Positions 50,941-60,227 are shown, numbered from the stretch's first letter. The stretch is DNA of 64,000 nucleotides from Pseudomonadota bacterium (GCA_018242505.1 JAFEBU010000015.1:1-64000); one strand, 5' to 3'. Notes: generated by a model not told the origin, from the letters alone. Numbers and translations are program-made.

Positions 50941-53187
50941 ATGGTGTGTTGGGGGGCCGCTTTGAAAAGCAAAGGGAGTGCGTATCGCAAGTCGAAATGG
51001 TTGGGGGTCGCCATAACGGCGGCAGTGCTTTCGCCGATCACATCCGAGAGAGCCGGCGCCGAAGACCGTGTTCAGATCTCACAGGGTGCTGGTGAGCAGA
51101 CCACGTCGCCCTCGTCCGGCATTACGACGCTCGAGCCCGTAAAGGTCGTGGGTCGTCGAGAATCCCCTACGGCGACCATCGATAACCCGCCGCCTGAATA
51201 TGCCGGCGGCCAGGTGGCGCGCGGCGGGCGACTGGGTGTGCTCGGCAACCGCGACATCATGAACGCGCCGTTCAGCATCACGAGCTACACGTCGAAGATG
51301 ATCGAAGATCAGCAGGCCACGACGGCCGCTGATGTGGCGAAGAACGACCCGTCGGTGCGCTTTACCGGCCAGACCGGAGGCATTCTCGACGCCTATTACA
51401 TCCGGGGATTTCCGGTCGCTGAAGGCAACTCTGGTGAGGTGGCCCTGGACGGTATCTTCGGGGTCGCGCCGAACTATCGCGTATTCACCGACTATGTCGA
51501 GCGCATCGAAGTGCTGAAGGGGCCGACGGCGTTTCTCTACGGCATGTCCCCCAGCAGCAGCATCGGCGGTACCATCAATATCGTGCCCAAGCGCGCCGGC
51601 GACGTTGATCTCGTGCGCTTCACTGCAGATTACATCGGGAGCCTGCAGGGTGGCGGTCATCTCGATTGGAGTCGCCGGTTCGGAAAAGACCGCGAGTTTG
51701 GCTTGCGCCTCAACGGCAGCTACCGCGGAGGCGATACTCCGATCGACAAGCAGTCGACGGGAGCGTTCGTCGGCTCTTTGGGGCTCGACTATCGTGGCGA
51801 GCGGTTCAGGGCGTCGGTGGATCTCCTGGCCCAGGAGGAGAGTTTCATCGCGCCTTCGCGGCCTTTTCTGGTCGCGGCCGGTATCGCCGTGCCGCCGGCA
51901 CCCGACGGCCATCGCAACGTCACGCAGGCTTGGGAGACATCCAAGATCGCCGACCAGGGATTGCTGTTCCGGGCCGAGTACGACGTGACCGATCAGATCA
52001 CCGTGTTCGCCGACCTGGGCGGCGCCCACACGCGTGTCGACAGAGTATTCGGCACGCCCACCATCACGAATTGGGCCGGCGACACCATCAACACGCCGGC
52101 AAATTTCATCTTCCAGATCAACCGATATACCTACGACGCCGGGATCCGCGCGTCCTTCGACACATCAATCGTCAAGCACACCCTCGCCTTTCAGGCGCTG
52201 GGCTATCGCGACGATCTGTCGAGAGGCTCGACCAACGGCCGATCAATGACGTCGAATATCTATGTGCCCATCGATCGGACGGCCCAAAGCATCGCAACGC
52301 CAACGTTCATTCCCAAGATATCCCAAACCGATCTCATGGGATTTGCCTTGTCCGACACCTTGTCGATGCTGGATGACCGCATCCAGCTAATGCTCGGCGG
52401 TCGTCATCAAAGGATCACCTCGGACAATTTCAGCCCCACCACCGGTCAGCTGACGTCGTCCTACGACAAGAGCGCCCTTACGCCGATGGTCGGCGTGGTC
52501 CTCAAGCCGTGGCGGAACGTGTCGCTCTACGGCAACTATATCCAAGGGTTGAGCAAGGGCGATGTTGCGCCGAGCACCGCAACGAATGCCGGCGAGGCGC
52601 TCGCACCCTATGTGGCCAAACAGTACGAGGTTGGCATCAAGGTCGATTTCGGCCGGATCGCCGCTACAGTCGCGGCCTTCCAGATCGAGAAGCCATTCGG
52701 CCAGCTCGTCGGCAATGTGTTCACGGCCGGCGGCCAGCAACGCAACCGCGGTCTGGAATTTTCGGTGTTCGGCGAGATCACGCCGGAACTCAGGGTGCTG
52801 GCGGGCACGACATTGCTCGACGCATCCCTGACCCAGACCAACACACCCGGCACGCTCGGCAATCGGCCGATTGGCGTGGCCGCCGTCCAGGCGAACGTCG
52901 GCATCGAATGGGATACGCCCTTTGTATCCGGGCTGACGCTCAGCGCCGGCGTCTCCTATTCCTCCGACGCCTACGTCGACACTGCAAACACCCAGAGCAT
53001 TCCGGCCTGGACCCGAGTGGACTTCGGCGCGCGCTACCGGACGACGATCGTCGACCGACCCGTCACCTTCCGCGCCGCTGTCCAGAACGCATTCGACGCC
53101 AACTACTGGGGCGCAGTGACCAGCTACGGCGCGCTCGTGCAAGGGGCACCACGCACTGCGCTTCTGTCGGCCTCGGTGGATTTCTGA
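50941..53187 (+). CDS. TonB-dependent siderophore receptor
   Basis: A 748-residue outer-membrane receptor. A long signal region (1 to about 41, hydrophobic core WLGVAITAAVLSPI) precedes a linker, the plug domain (about 100-215: NAPFSITSYTSKMIEDQQATTAADVAKNDPSVR, AYYIRGFPVAEGN, VERIEVLKGPTAFLYGMSPSSSIGGTINIVPKR) and a 22-strand type barrel ending YGALVQGAPRTALLSASVDF with the terminal aromatic residue. It imports ferric siderophores with TonB energy. ATG 50941 is the most reasonable start although its ribosome site is weak. It is in tandem with the PepSY protein and behind two Fur-like sites. No tonB/exbBD in the window. Confidence 0.93.
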   Translation: MVCWGAALKSKGSAYRKSKWLGVAITAAVLSPITSERAGAEDRVQISQGAGEQTTSPSSGITTLEPVKVVGRRESPTATIDNPPPEYAGGQVARGGRLGVLGNRDIMNAPFSITSYTSKMIEDQQATTAADVAKNDPSVRFTGQTGGILDAYYIRGFPVAEGNSGEVALDGIFGVAPNYRVFTDYVERIEVLKGPTAFLYGMSPSSSIGGTINIVPKRAGDVDLVRFTADYIGSLQGGGHLDWSRRFGKDREFGLRLNGSYRGGDTPIDKQSTGAFVGSLGLDYRGERFRASVDLLAQEESFIAPSRPFLVAAGIAVPPAPDGHRNVTQAWETSKIADQGLLFRAEYDVTDQITVFADLGGAHTRVDRVFGTPTITNWAGDTINTPANFIFQINRYTYDAGIRASFDTSIVKHTLAFQALGYRDDLSRGSTNGRSMTSNIYVPIDRTAQSIATPTFIPKISQTDLMGFALSDTLSMLDDRIQLMLGGRHQRITSDNFSPTTGQLTSSYDKSALTPMVGVVLKPWRNVSLYGNYIQGLSKGDVAPSTATNAGEALAPYVAKQYEVGIKVDFGRIAATVAAFQIEKPFGQLVGNVFTAGGQQRNRGLEFSVFGEITPELRVLAGTTLLDASLTQTNTPGTLGNRPIGVAAVQANVGIEWDTPFVSGLTLSAGVSYSSDAYVDTANTQSIPAWTRVDFGARYRTTIVDRPVTFRAAVQNAFDANYWGAVTSYGALVQGAPRTALLSASVDF

Positions 53188-53249
53188 TGGCAGGCGCCGA
53201 TGGGTGGGACGATCGGCTTTCGTCTCGGCATGATCCCGAGCGTCGCCCT

Positions 53250-53666
53250 GTTCCGGTACGATCTCCTCCGAGCCGCCGAACTCCTGGGGAAGTCCTTGAG
53301 CTTCGGCAGCCGTGCTTCATCGGCAGCACCGTCTCGGCATAGTTGACGTGGACGGCGGGCTTGAAGTCGAGCGTCGGCAGGGTGGTGGAAAAGACGTCCC
53401 CCAGGCCGAGCGGCGGATGATTGGTCATGATGTGCCCACCGCCCTTGTGCAGTCCTTGCGTTCGCCGACCGACGTCTTGGCGAAGGTGGCGATGTGCTCG
53501 ACGCCCGACGCGACGAGCACGGCTTCAGGCTTCCCCAGGCCGAAGGCGTTCACCGGACCACCCGAGCACGAGCGGCAAGAGCGATAGCGACAGCAGCCCA
53601 TCACTTCCGGCGAACCACTGACCTCCACGGTGACGCCGCCGCAAAAGCAGCTCCCTGGCGGGCCAT
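53250..53666 (-). pseudogene. GFA-family (glutathione-dependent formaldehyde-activating enzyme-like) pseudogene
   Basis: The minus strand carries a decayed GFA (PF04828) protein. In order one can read SCFCGGVTVEVSGSPEVMG, SCSGGPVNAFGLGKPEAVLV, SGVEHIATFAKTSVGERKDC, then, in another frame, MTNHPPLGLGDVFSTTLPTL and HVNYAETVLPMK, then in another LPKLKDFP and FGGS. Frame changes occur just after the ATG (53666), near 53447, and twice near 53280-53300, each consistent with one-base indels. The second zinc motif (expected CHCRSC) reads CRYRSC. A ribosome site (GGAAG) still precedes the start. Functional relatives are zinc-binding carbon-sulfur lyases. Confidence 0.75.
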
Positions 53667-53742
53667 GGCACTTCCTTCCCGTTCACGTGCTCCACCAGAG
53701 GTGTGGCCAGCCGGGAAGCGGACCATCCAGCCAGACCTGATG

Positions 53743-54519
53743 TCAGGCCATGACCAGCTTGCCGCCGGCGATCGCCAGCACCAGTGCGAGCAGGTAGCGC
53801 AGCCCGACTTCGGGCAGGCGCGGCGCGAGATAGCTGCCGAGCGCGATCGTCGGGACCGACCCCGAGACGAGCGACACCAGCATCGAGACATCGACCGAGC
53901 CGGTCAGCCAATGGCCCAGTCCCGCCACCAGGGTGAGCGGCACGGCATGGACGATGTCGGTGCCGACGATGCGCGAGGCCGAATAGGACGGATAGAGCAG
54001 AAGCAGTGCGCTGACGCCGATGGCGCCGGCCCCGACCGAGGAGATCGATACCAGGACGCCGATGACGGCGCCGGTGAGGACGGTCAGCGTCGCGGTGCGC
54101 TCGGCGCTGCGACCCGCCCCGGCCTGGCGCATCGCCATCAGCACCCGGCGGAACACCAGCGAGACCGAGGTGAGGAGCAAGGCGATCCCCAGTGCGCAGG
54201 TGATCGTCCTGGTCATGAGGCCGCTGTGCGGACCGAGTTGCGCCAGGCCGAACAGCGTCACCGCCGACGCGGGAACGCTGCCCAGCGCCAGAAGTCCGAC
54301 CACGCGCCAGGCGACGTTTCTCCGCAATCCATGGACCAGGGAACCGACGCTCTTGGTCGTCGCTGCATAGAGCAGATCCGTGCCGACGGCGGTTGCGGGG
54401 TGGATGCCGAACAGCAGCACCAGCGCCGGCGTCATCAACGAGCCGCCGCCGACGCCCGTGAGGCCGACAATGAAGCCCACGCAAGCGCCAAGAGCGATAT
54501 AGATCGGGTCGAGTGTCAT
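53743..54519 (-). CDS. TauE/SafE-family sulfite/anion exporter
   Basis: A 258-residue inner-membrane protein with about eight hydrophobic segments and the family motifs GFIVGLTGVGGGSLMTPALVLLFGIHPATAVGTDLLYAA at the N-terminus and, in the second half, the inverted repeat VLVSISSVGAGAIGVSALLLLYPSYSASRIVGTDIVHA. Members export sulfite, sulfoacetate or related organosulfur anions. The start ATG 54519 (MTLDPIYIALGACVG) fits; a 28-codon ORF with a strong ribosome site lies 34 bases upstream on the same strand. The GFA pseudogene follows downstream. Confidence 0.9.
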   Translation of the reverse strand: MTLDPIYIALGACVGFIVGLTGVGGGSLMTPALVLLFGIHPATAVGTDLLYAATTKSVGSLVHGLRRNVAWRVVGLLALGSVPASAVTLFGLAQLGPHSGLMTRTITCALGIALLLTSVSLVFRRVLMAMRQAGAGRSAERTATLTVLTGAVIGVLVSISSVGAGAIGVSALLLLYPSYSASRIVGTDIVHAVPLTLVAGLGHWLTGSVDVSMLVSLVSGSVPTIALGSYLAPRLPEVGLRYLLALVLAIAGGKLVMA

Positions 54520-54553
54520 GCGCCGGGATTATTTGCCCTCATGCTGGCATAGA

Positions 54554-54640
54554 TCAGCACGCACCGGAAAGGCCGCCGGCGACGCAGAACAGGCGCCATT
54601 CGGGCTCGCCCCAGATTTCGACGATGAAGGGCTCGGACAT
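54554..54640 (-). CDS. Candidate 28-residue leader or small protein upstream of tauE
   Basis: ATG (54640) to TGA (54556-54554) encodes a 28-residue peptide starting MSEPFIVEIWGEPEWRLF and ending GLSGAC. GGAGGAG lies 5 bases before the ATG, better than the ribosome site of the downstream exporter, and the stop is 34 bases before that gene. Two GC-rich hairpins lie upstream on the same strand (54653-54672 and 54703-54720). It may be a leader peptide, a short independent protein, or the remains of a longer gene. I do not recognise a family. Confidence 0.4.
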   Translation of the reverse strand: MSEPFIVEIWGEPEWRLFCVAGGLSGAC

Positions 54641-55071
54641 GACTCTCCTCCTGCCGGCTGCGCGGAGCCGGCCTGCTCTCCGAACAACGATCGACGGAAG
54701 AACCGGCTCAGGCGAGCCGGCGACACGCGCTGCGTCTACAGAGCGAGCGGAGGATGGAGAAAGAATCCTGGGTCATCGCCATCTCATTCCTTGTCAGCGG
54801 AGCCCACGGAACGCTCGTGACGCTTTAGCACTTGATGACGCGGCGCAAGCTGCTCCTCAAATCCCGTAGTCTATCGACCCTCCAGACATGGCGCGGTCCA
54901 CGCCGGTGGGCAATGGCGGTGGGTGCCAAAGTTCTGCCCGCGCGCGGCAAGGACCGGACGCGAGCGACGGCCGCATTGGAAAATTCTTCCGGACCGCGGG
55001 GCTCCCGGACCGCTCATTCGGCGCATTCACATGGGCCTGCGGCGAGCCGGAGGGTTCGAGGTCCAGAGGAA
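54641..55071. other. Intergenic region between the tauE leader and the ABC ATPase gene
   Basis: About 430 bases without a recognised gene. Two perfect 7-bp GC hairpins occur at 54653-54672 and 54703-54720, both with GCCGGCT/CCGGCTC-type arms. The rest shows no coding pattern on either strand that I can support and no terminator for the ATPase gene at 55072. Confidence 0.5.
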
Positions 55072-56403
55072 TCAGCTTGGATTGTCGAGGCTGAAGACGC
55101 CGCTATCCTCGTCATAGGCGAAGACCTCGCCATAGCGCGCCCAGGACGTGACCGCGCGCAGCGTGCGCTCGGCATATTCCTCCGACATGCTGTCCTCCAG
55201 CTCGTCGCGGAAACGGCTGGCCGGGGCGGCATGCGTGTCACGATCGTCGAGCACGCGCTTGATGTGCTGGGCCAACGGCACGAAGGCCAGCACATGCTGG
55301 GCGAACAGCCGCTTGCGGCCGTCGGGCTCGAGCTGGACGAAGCGGCGGCCGGCCTCGGTGAGGCGGATGTCGCCCTCGGCCACTTCGGCGAAGCGCAAGA
55401 GCTGCAGCGCCTCGGCCACCGGAAACAGATCGTCGATTTCCATCTGCAAGGGGCCGGCGAGCGCAGGCAGGTCGGCATGGCCATGGAACGGCTCGCCCGC
55501 CACCGTCTCCAAGAGACCGGCCAGCAAATTGGGCGAAATGCGCGGAACCTGCAGCGAGAGGCCGGTTCCGGCAAAGGTGCCGTGGGCCGGCTTGCCGACA
55601 GGCCGCGCGGTCATCAACGCGTAGATATCGTCCACCATCTGCCGGAAGGCAGGATCGAGCCGGTTGCGCGGCATCGGCAGGTGGACGGGGATCTCGGCGA
55701 CCAGCCGGCCGGGATTGGAGGAGAAGACCAGGATGCGGTCGCTCATCAGTACCGCCTCCTCGATATTGTGCGTCACCAGCAGGATCGAGGAGATCGGCAT
55801 GCGGCGTTCGTTCCAGAGGTCGAGCAGGTCGGTGCGCAGCGTCTCGGCCGTGAGCACATCGAGCGCGGAGAAAGGCTCGTCCATCAGCAGGAGCTTTGGA
55901 TGCACCACCAGCGCCCGTGCGAGGCCGACGCGCTGGCGCATGCCGCCCGACAGCTCCTTGGGAAACGCGCTCTCGTAGCCGTCGAGGCCGATCAGGTCGA
56001 TCGCCGCCACCGCCCGCTTCTGGCGCTCGGCCGGCGGCACCTTCTGCGCCTCGAGCCCGATCTCGACATTTTCCAGCACCGTCAGCCAGGGAAAGAGCGC
56101 GAAGGTCTGGAACACCATCGCCACCTCCTCGGCCGGTCCGTCGACCTCCCGGCCGCCGATCGTGACCCTGCCGGCACTCGACGGCAGGAGGCCGGCGATG
56201 ATGCGCAGCAACGAGGACTTGCCGCAGCCCGAACGACCCAGCAGCGACACGATCTCGTTGTTGCGCAGCGAGAGGCTCACGTCGTCGAGCACCAGCAGGT
56301 CGTCGCCGCTCCCCTTGGGGTAGAGCTTGCGGATGTGGTCGACCACGACCAGCGGCGCCGCATCGGCGCGCGGGGTGACTTTGGGAGCGGTGGCCAGATC
56401 CAT
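55072..56403 (-). CDS. Nitrate/sulfonate/bicarbonate-type ABC ATPase with C-terminal AAA-associated domain
   Basis: A 443-residue protein: an N-terminal ABC ATPase (about 20-270; Walker A GRSGCGKSS, signature LSGGMRQRVGLARALVVHPKLLLMDEPFSALD, switch VTHNIEEA) fused to a C-terminal domain of about 150 residues (LSLQVPRISPNLLAGLLE ... SMSEEYAERTLRAVTSWARYGEVFAYDEDSGVFSLD) known as the AAA-associated C domain in this transporter subfamily. Probably energises the fused permease encoded 13 bases upstream. No binding protein is adjacent. Confidence 0.92.
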   Translation of the reverse strand: MDLATAPKVTPRADAAPLVVVDHIRKLYPKGSGDDLLVLDDVSLSLRNNEIVSLLGRSGCGKSSLLRIIAGLLPSSAGRVTIGGREVDGPAEEVAMVFQTFALFPWLTVLENVEIGLEAQKVPPAERQKRAVAAIDLIGLDGYESAFPKELSGGMRQRVGLARALVVHPKLLLMDEPFSALDVLTAETLRTDLLDLWNERRMPISSILLVTHNIEEAVLMSDRILVFSSNPGRLVAEIPVHLPMPRNRLDPAFRQMVDDIYALMTARPVGKPAHGTFAGTGLSLQVPRISPNLLAGLLETVAGEPFHGHADLPALAGPLQMEIDDLFPVAEALQLLRFAEVAEGDIRLTEAGRRFVQLEPDGRKRLFAQHVLAFVPLAQHIKRVLDDRDTHAAPASRFRDELEDSMSEEYAERTLRAVTSWARYGEVFAYDEDSGVFSLDNPS

Positions 56404-56416
56404 GACGAACCCCTCT

Positions 56417-58168
56417 TCAGGCGAGACGGAAGCGGCGCTCGGCCAGGCGATAGAGCGGCCGCCAGACCAGGCGATTGCACGCCACGACCATCACCGACAT
56501 GACGACGATGCCCAGCACCACGCGGGGGTAGTCGGCCGACTCGGTCGCATCAGCGATATAAGAGCCGAGCCCCGCTGCCTTGAGCCGGGTATCGCCCCAG
56601 CTCGCCACTTCGGCCACGATGCTGGCGTTCCACGAGCCGCCCGACGCGGTCAGCGCACCCGTAACGTAGTAGGGCAGGATGCCCGGGACGATGACCTTGC
56701 GCCACCACTGCCAGGTGCGCAGTCGGAACAGCGTCGAGGCCTCACGCAGGTCGGTCGGGAAGGCGCTGGCGCCGGCGATGACGTTGAACAGGATGTACCA
56801 TTGCGTGCCCAGCACCATCAGCGGGCTCAACCAGATATCGGGATCGAGCTTCAGCGCGACGATCAGCACGACGGCGATCGGGAACAGCACATTGGCCGGG
56901 AACGCGGCCAGGAACTGGGCCAGCGGCTGCACGCGTGTCGCCGCCCACGGCCTGAGCCCGATCCAGACGCCGATCGGCACCCAGATGGCGCTCGCGATCG
57001 AGATCAGCACCGCCACCCGCAGGAGCGTCAGCAGCCCCATCTCGATTGCGGTCCGGACATCGCTCCAATCGAGCGTGCTCCTCGTGAACAGCACGATCCG
57101 CCACAGCGCGTAGGCGGCAACTGCCAGCACGATCAGGCGCCAGACGATGTCCGAGACCCGCCCCGAAGCCGGCGCCGCGACCCGCCGGGCCGGCCGCGCG
57201 AATCCGACGGGCAGTGCGGCGACCGCCTGGCCGATCCAGCCTGTCGCCAGGGTCAGCCGCCGCACCAGCCGGCCGCGCCGCCACAGATCGTAGACCCAGG
57301 AGCGCGGCCGCTGCTGGGCGGCCGTCTGCTCGAAGCGGAACTTGTCGCCCCAGGCGACGATCGGCCGGAACAGGAGCTGGTCGTAGGCCAGGATCACGAC
57401 CGCCATGGTGAGGACGGCCTGCACCACCGCCATGATGTTCCTGTCGGCGATCGCCACCGCGAGCCACGAGCCGATACCCGGCAGCTTCACCGTGGTATCG
57501 CCGACCGTGATCGCCTCGGAGGCGACGACGAAGAACCAGCCGCCCGACATCGACATCATGGTGTTCCAGATCAGGCCGGGCGCGGCGAAAGGTGCCTCGA
57601 GCCGCCAGAACTTCAGCCATGGTGAGAGCTGGAAGTGGCGGCTCACCTCGTCGAGGTCGGCGGGCACGGTGCGCAGCGACTGGTAGAAGCTGAAGGCCAT
57701 GTTCCAGGCCTGGCTGGTGAAGATGGCGAAGACCGCCGCACACTCCGCGCCCAGCTCGCTGCTCGGGAAGAGACGCAGGAAGAACACCACGGTGAAGGTG
57801 AGGAAACCCAGCACCGGCACCGACTGCAGGATGTCGAGTGCCGGGACGATCACCAGCTCGGCCTTGCGGCTCTTGGCGGCAAGCGTGGCGACGACAAAGG
57901 TGAAGACCAGCGATGCCGCAATGGCGGCGAACATGCGGAGCGTCGTACGCAGGGCATATTCCGGCAGATGGGCCGGATCGAGCGTGATCGGCTCGGCGAC
58001 GAGCTTCGACGCCGGCGCCGCGATCTCGCGCGCGCCATACGCCATCGCCACGAACGCCGCGGCGACCAGGACGAAGATCGCGAGGTCGTAGACGTTGGGC
58101 CGCAGCTCCACGCCGCCCAGGCCGAGCAGCGGAGTCCGGCCGACCTTTTCGAGGTCCCGTCGAGCCAT
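56417..58168 (-). CDS. ABC transporter permease with two fused permease domains
   Basis: A 583-residue inner-membrane protein with two tandem BPD_transp_1 permease domains (about 75-275 and 365-575), each with about five to six helices and an EAA-like cytoplasmic loop (ADLDEVSRHFQLSPWLKFWRLEAPFAAPGL and TDLREASTLFRLRTWQWWRKVIVPGILPYYVTG). A basic linker (RPARRVAAPASGRV) joins them. This fusion is usual in the nitrate/sulfonate-type systems with the AAA-associated ATPase. It and the ATPase gene form one unit. Substrate undefined. Confidence 0.92.
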   Translation of the reverse strand: MARRDLEKVGRTPLLGLGGVELRPNVYDLAIFVLVAAAFVAMAYGAREIAAPASKLVAEPITLDPAHLPEYALRTTLRMFAAIAASLVFTFVVATLAAKSRKAELVIVPALDILQSVPVLGFLTFTVVFFLRLFPSSELGAECAAVFAIFTSQAWNMAFSFYQSLRTVPADLDEVSRHFQLSPWLKFWRLEAPFAAPGLIWNTMMSMSGGWFFVVASEAITVGDTTVKLPGIGSWLAVAIADRNIMAVVQAVLTMAVVILAYDQLLFRPIVAWGDKFRFEQTAAQQRPRSWVYDLWRRGRLVRRLTLATGWIGQAVAALPVGFARPARRVAAPASGRVSDIVWRLIVLAVAAYALWRIVLFTRSTLDWSDVRTAIEMGLLTLLRVAVLISIASAIWVPIGVWIGLRPWAATRVQPLAQFLAAFPANVLFPIAVVLIVALKLDPDIWLSPLMVLGTQWYILFNVIAGASAFPTDLREASTLFRLRTWQWWRKVIVPGILPYYVTGALTASGGSWNASIVAEVASWGDTRLKAAGLGSYIADATESADYPRVVLGIVVMSVMVVACNRLVWRPLYRLAERRFRLA

Positions 58169-58312
58169 AGCTTCTTTCCGGTGAGCCCATCTTCGTTGCG
58201 GGCAGCCATTGCAAACCTAGATGACGTGCACATGACAGGCCAGCGCAACGGAGCCGCAGCCTTCAACGCGGTCGGCTGGCTGAAGGTTCAACCTCGGTGT
58301 TCATGCTGCCTG

Positions 58313-58450
58313 CCTCCCCATTCTGAAGGGAAGGTGTCCACGAAGCGGATGGGCGGGTCACGAGTCGTTCGAAGCGATGGGCATGACCCCGCCGGCAAAG
58401 TCCGTGCAAGCACGCCCGTCCGGGGCCACCTCCCCGGATGACCGGGGCGG
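58313..58450. repeat. Dispersed double-hairpin element, copy B
   Basis: A 138-base element between argC and the permease gene that repeats the layout of 8363-8484: CCTCCCCATTCT...GGGAAGGTG at the left, a GCGGATGGGCGGGTCA / TGACCCCGCC inner pair, and CCACCTCCCCGGATGACCGGGG at the right. Arms match copy A at most positions while loops differ, suggesting selection on structure or spread of a mobile palindrome. Confidence 0.72.
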
Positions 58451-58461
58451 AAGCTCCGCTC

Positions 58462-59424
58462 TTACGGCGCGACGGCGAGGCCCGTGGTTTCGTCGACGCC
58501 GGTCTTGAGGTTGATCACCTGCACCGCCGCGCCCGACGCACCCTTGCCGAGATTGTCGAGCGAAGCGACGGCCAGGATGTTGCCGTCGGCCTCGTTGCCG
58601 TAGACCGCAAGCTCCATCGAATTGGTGTCGATCAGCCGGTCGGCGCGCAGGAACCGGTCGCGCTCCAGCCACTTGCGGTCGGCGAGCGGCCGCACCGGCA
58701 CGAAGGTCTCGCCGGCATAGTGGTCGGCCAGCACCTTGTGCACGTCGGCCGCGCTCACCGTCCTGGCCGTGATGTCGCGCGTGATCGGCACCAGGATCAG
58801 CATGCCCTGGGCATAGTGCCCGACCGAGGGCACGAACAGCGGCGGGTGCGTGAGGCCGGAATACTTCTTCATTTCCGGTACGTGCTTGTGCGTGAGCTCG
58901 AGGCCATAGACGCCGAACGGCTCGACCGCGGTCTTCTCGTGGACCTCGATCAGCTCCTTGCCGCCGCCGGTATAGCCCGAGACGCCGAACACGGCGGGCG
59001 TCGAGTCGGCCCGCACGATGCCCGCCTCGACCAGCGGATGCAGGATCGCGATGGCGCCGGTGGGATAGCAGCCGGGATTGCTGATCCGCTTGGAGGCGAG
59101 CAGCTTCTGGCGATGGGTCTTGCTGAGCTCGGGAAAGCCGTAGGTCCAGCCGTCGGCCACGCGATGGGCGGTGCTGGCGTCGATCACGCAGACCTCGGCG
59201 TCTCCCAGCGCGGCCATGAGTTCCTTCACCGCGGCATCCGGCAGGCAGAGCACGGCGATGTCGGCGGCCTTGGCGATCTCGACCCGCTTGGCGAGGTCCT
59301 TGCGCTCGGCCATCGGCAGCTCGAGCAGCTCGATGTCCGGCCGGTCCTTCAGGCGCTCGTGGATCTTGAGCCCGGTCGTGCCATGCTGGCCGTCGATGAA
59401 GATCTTGGTCTTGTTGCTGGTCAT
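58462..59424 (-). CDS. argC: N-acetyl-gamma-glutamyl-phosphate reductase (short type)
   Basis: A 320-residue enzyme of arginine synthesis that reduces N-acetylglutamyl phosphate to the semialdehyde with NADPH. The nucleotide motif is IFIDGQHGTTGLKIHERL, and the catalytic cysteine is Cys119 in SNPGCYPTGAIAIL; GYTGGGKELIEVHE and LTHKHVPEM are conserved. It belongs to the shorter (type 2) ArgC group of about 310 residues common in alphaproteobacteria. Not adjacent to other arg genes or to rplM-rpsI. Its leader of about 230 bases contains hairpins. Confidence 0.95.
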   Translation of the reverse strand: MTSNKTKIFIDGQHGTTGLKIHERLKDRPDIELLELPMAERKDLAKRVEIAKAADIAVLCLPDAAVKELMAALGDAEVCVIDASTAHRVADGWTYGFPELSKTHRQKLLASKRISNPGCYPTGAIAILHPLVEAGIVRADSTPAVFGVSGYTGGGKELIEVHEKTAVEPFGVYGLELTHKHVPEMKKYSGLTHPPLFVPSVGHYAQGMLILVPITRDITARTVSAADVHKVLADHYAGETFVPVRPLADRKWLERDRFLRADRLIDTNSMELAVYGNEADGNILAVASLDNLGKGASGAAVQVINLKTGVDETTGLAVAP

Positions 59425-59487
59425 GGTCTTCTCTCTCGCGAATTCAGGGCCTTCGAAAACGGGCCGGCTGGAGAAGAAGGAAACAGG

Positions 59488-59516
59488 GAAGCCGCTCGAT
59501 CCTCTCCAGCGGCTTC
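59488..59516. promoter_or_regulatory. Hairpin in the argC upstream region
   Basis: GAAGCCGCT (59488-59496) pairs perfectly with AGCGGCTTC (59508-59516) around an 11-base loop, 64 to 92 bases upstream of argC. A second alternating CGCGCG palindrome occurs at about 59524-59544. On the minus strand the first is followed by a pyrimidine-rich but not U-rich tract, so a terminator is doubtful. The rest of 59425-59662 shows nothing else. Confidence 0.4.
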
Positions 59517-59662
59517 ACGAACGGCGCGCGCTTTACGCGCGCGCGTCTTCACGCCGCCTGGACAAGCGGCGACGTCGCGACCGAGGGAGGGCGAACGAAC
59601 TCATTGCGCGCCGGATATTTCATCCAGCAGACGGGATGTCAAGGGTTTGAGCCAGTCATCGA

Positions 59663-60223
59663 TCACGCACGGAAGTCAGCGGCCTGTATGAAGCGAGCGA
59701 TTTCCTGGTCCGAAATCCCTTTCCCCGGCGGCGTGCATTCACTGCCGAAGAGCACCCATTTGTAGCCCCTCCCCCGCGTGGGGCCGAACTTCCTGATGGC
59801 TACACATTGTCCGTTGTCGCTGCCGATGAACCTCTCATAGTCCCCGCCGCTTATTTGCGAAGGCGACGTGAAATCTCTCCCTTTTTTCGCGTACGGGCTG
59901 CGCTTCTTAATTTCTTCTTCCAACGTCAGAAACACTTGTTTGTAGGATTGAGGACCAATTCCCTCATAAACCAAATAGTAAAGCTTATTGCCGCCCTTTT
60001 TGCCGAACGTTGCCCAATTCCGGAAAACGCCTTGTCCATTGAAACGGGCATCGCTTGATCCATTGATTTCCTCTGTCATACGACACCTCAAACCTGACGG
60101 CGCCACAATCTTCGATTGAGAACAATCGATATCGGACCAGGAGGGAGCGCTTTGTGCGACTGCGCCCGTCGAGTATCCGATGACCGCCGCAATGATGATC
60201 GCATGCAACAAATCGATTCTCAT
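59663..60223 (-). CDS. Hypothetical exported protein
   Basis: A 186-residue protein with a signal peptide (about 1-24, GYSTGAVAQSA). The mature part contains four cysteines (in DIDCSQ, LRCRM, NGQCVAIRK, SECTPP), possibly two disulfides, and ends in a helix (DQEIARFIQAADFRA). I do not recognise a family. Base composition of this and the next gene is visibly less GC-rich than the surroundings and codon third positions are more mixed, which suggests acquisition by transfer. It is 4 bases downstream of the lipoprotein-like gene on the same strand. Confidence 0.7.
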   Translation of the reverse strand: MRIDLLHAIIIAAVIGYSTGAVAQSAPSWSDIDCSQSKIVAPSGLRCRMTEEINGSSDARFNGQGVFRNWATFGKKGGNKLYYLVYEGIGPQSYKQVFLTLEEEIKKRSPYAKKGRDFTSPSQISGGDYERFIGSDNGQCVAIRKFGPTRGRGYKWVLFGSECTPPGKGISDQEIARFIQAADFRA

Positions 60224-60227
60224 CTCG

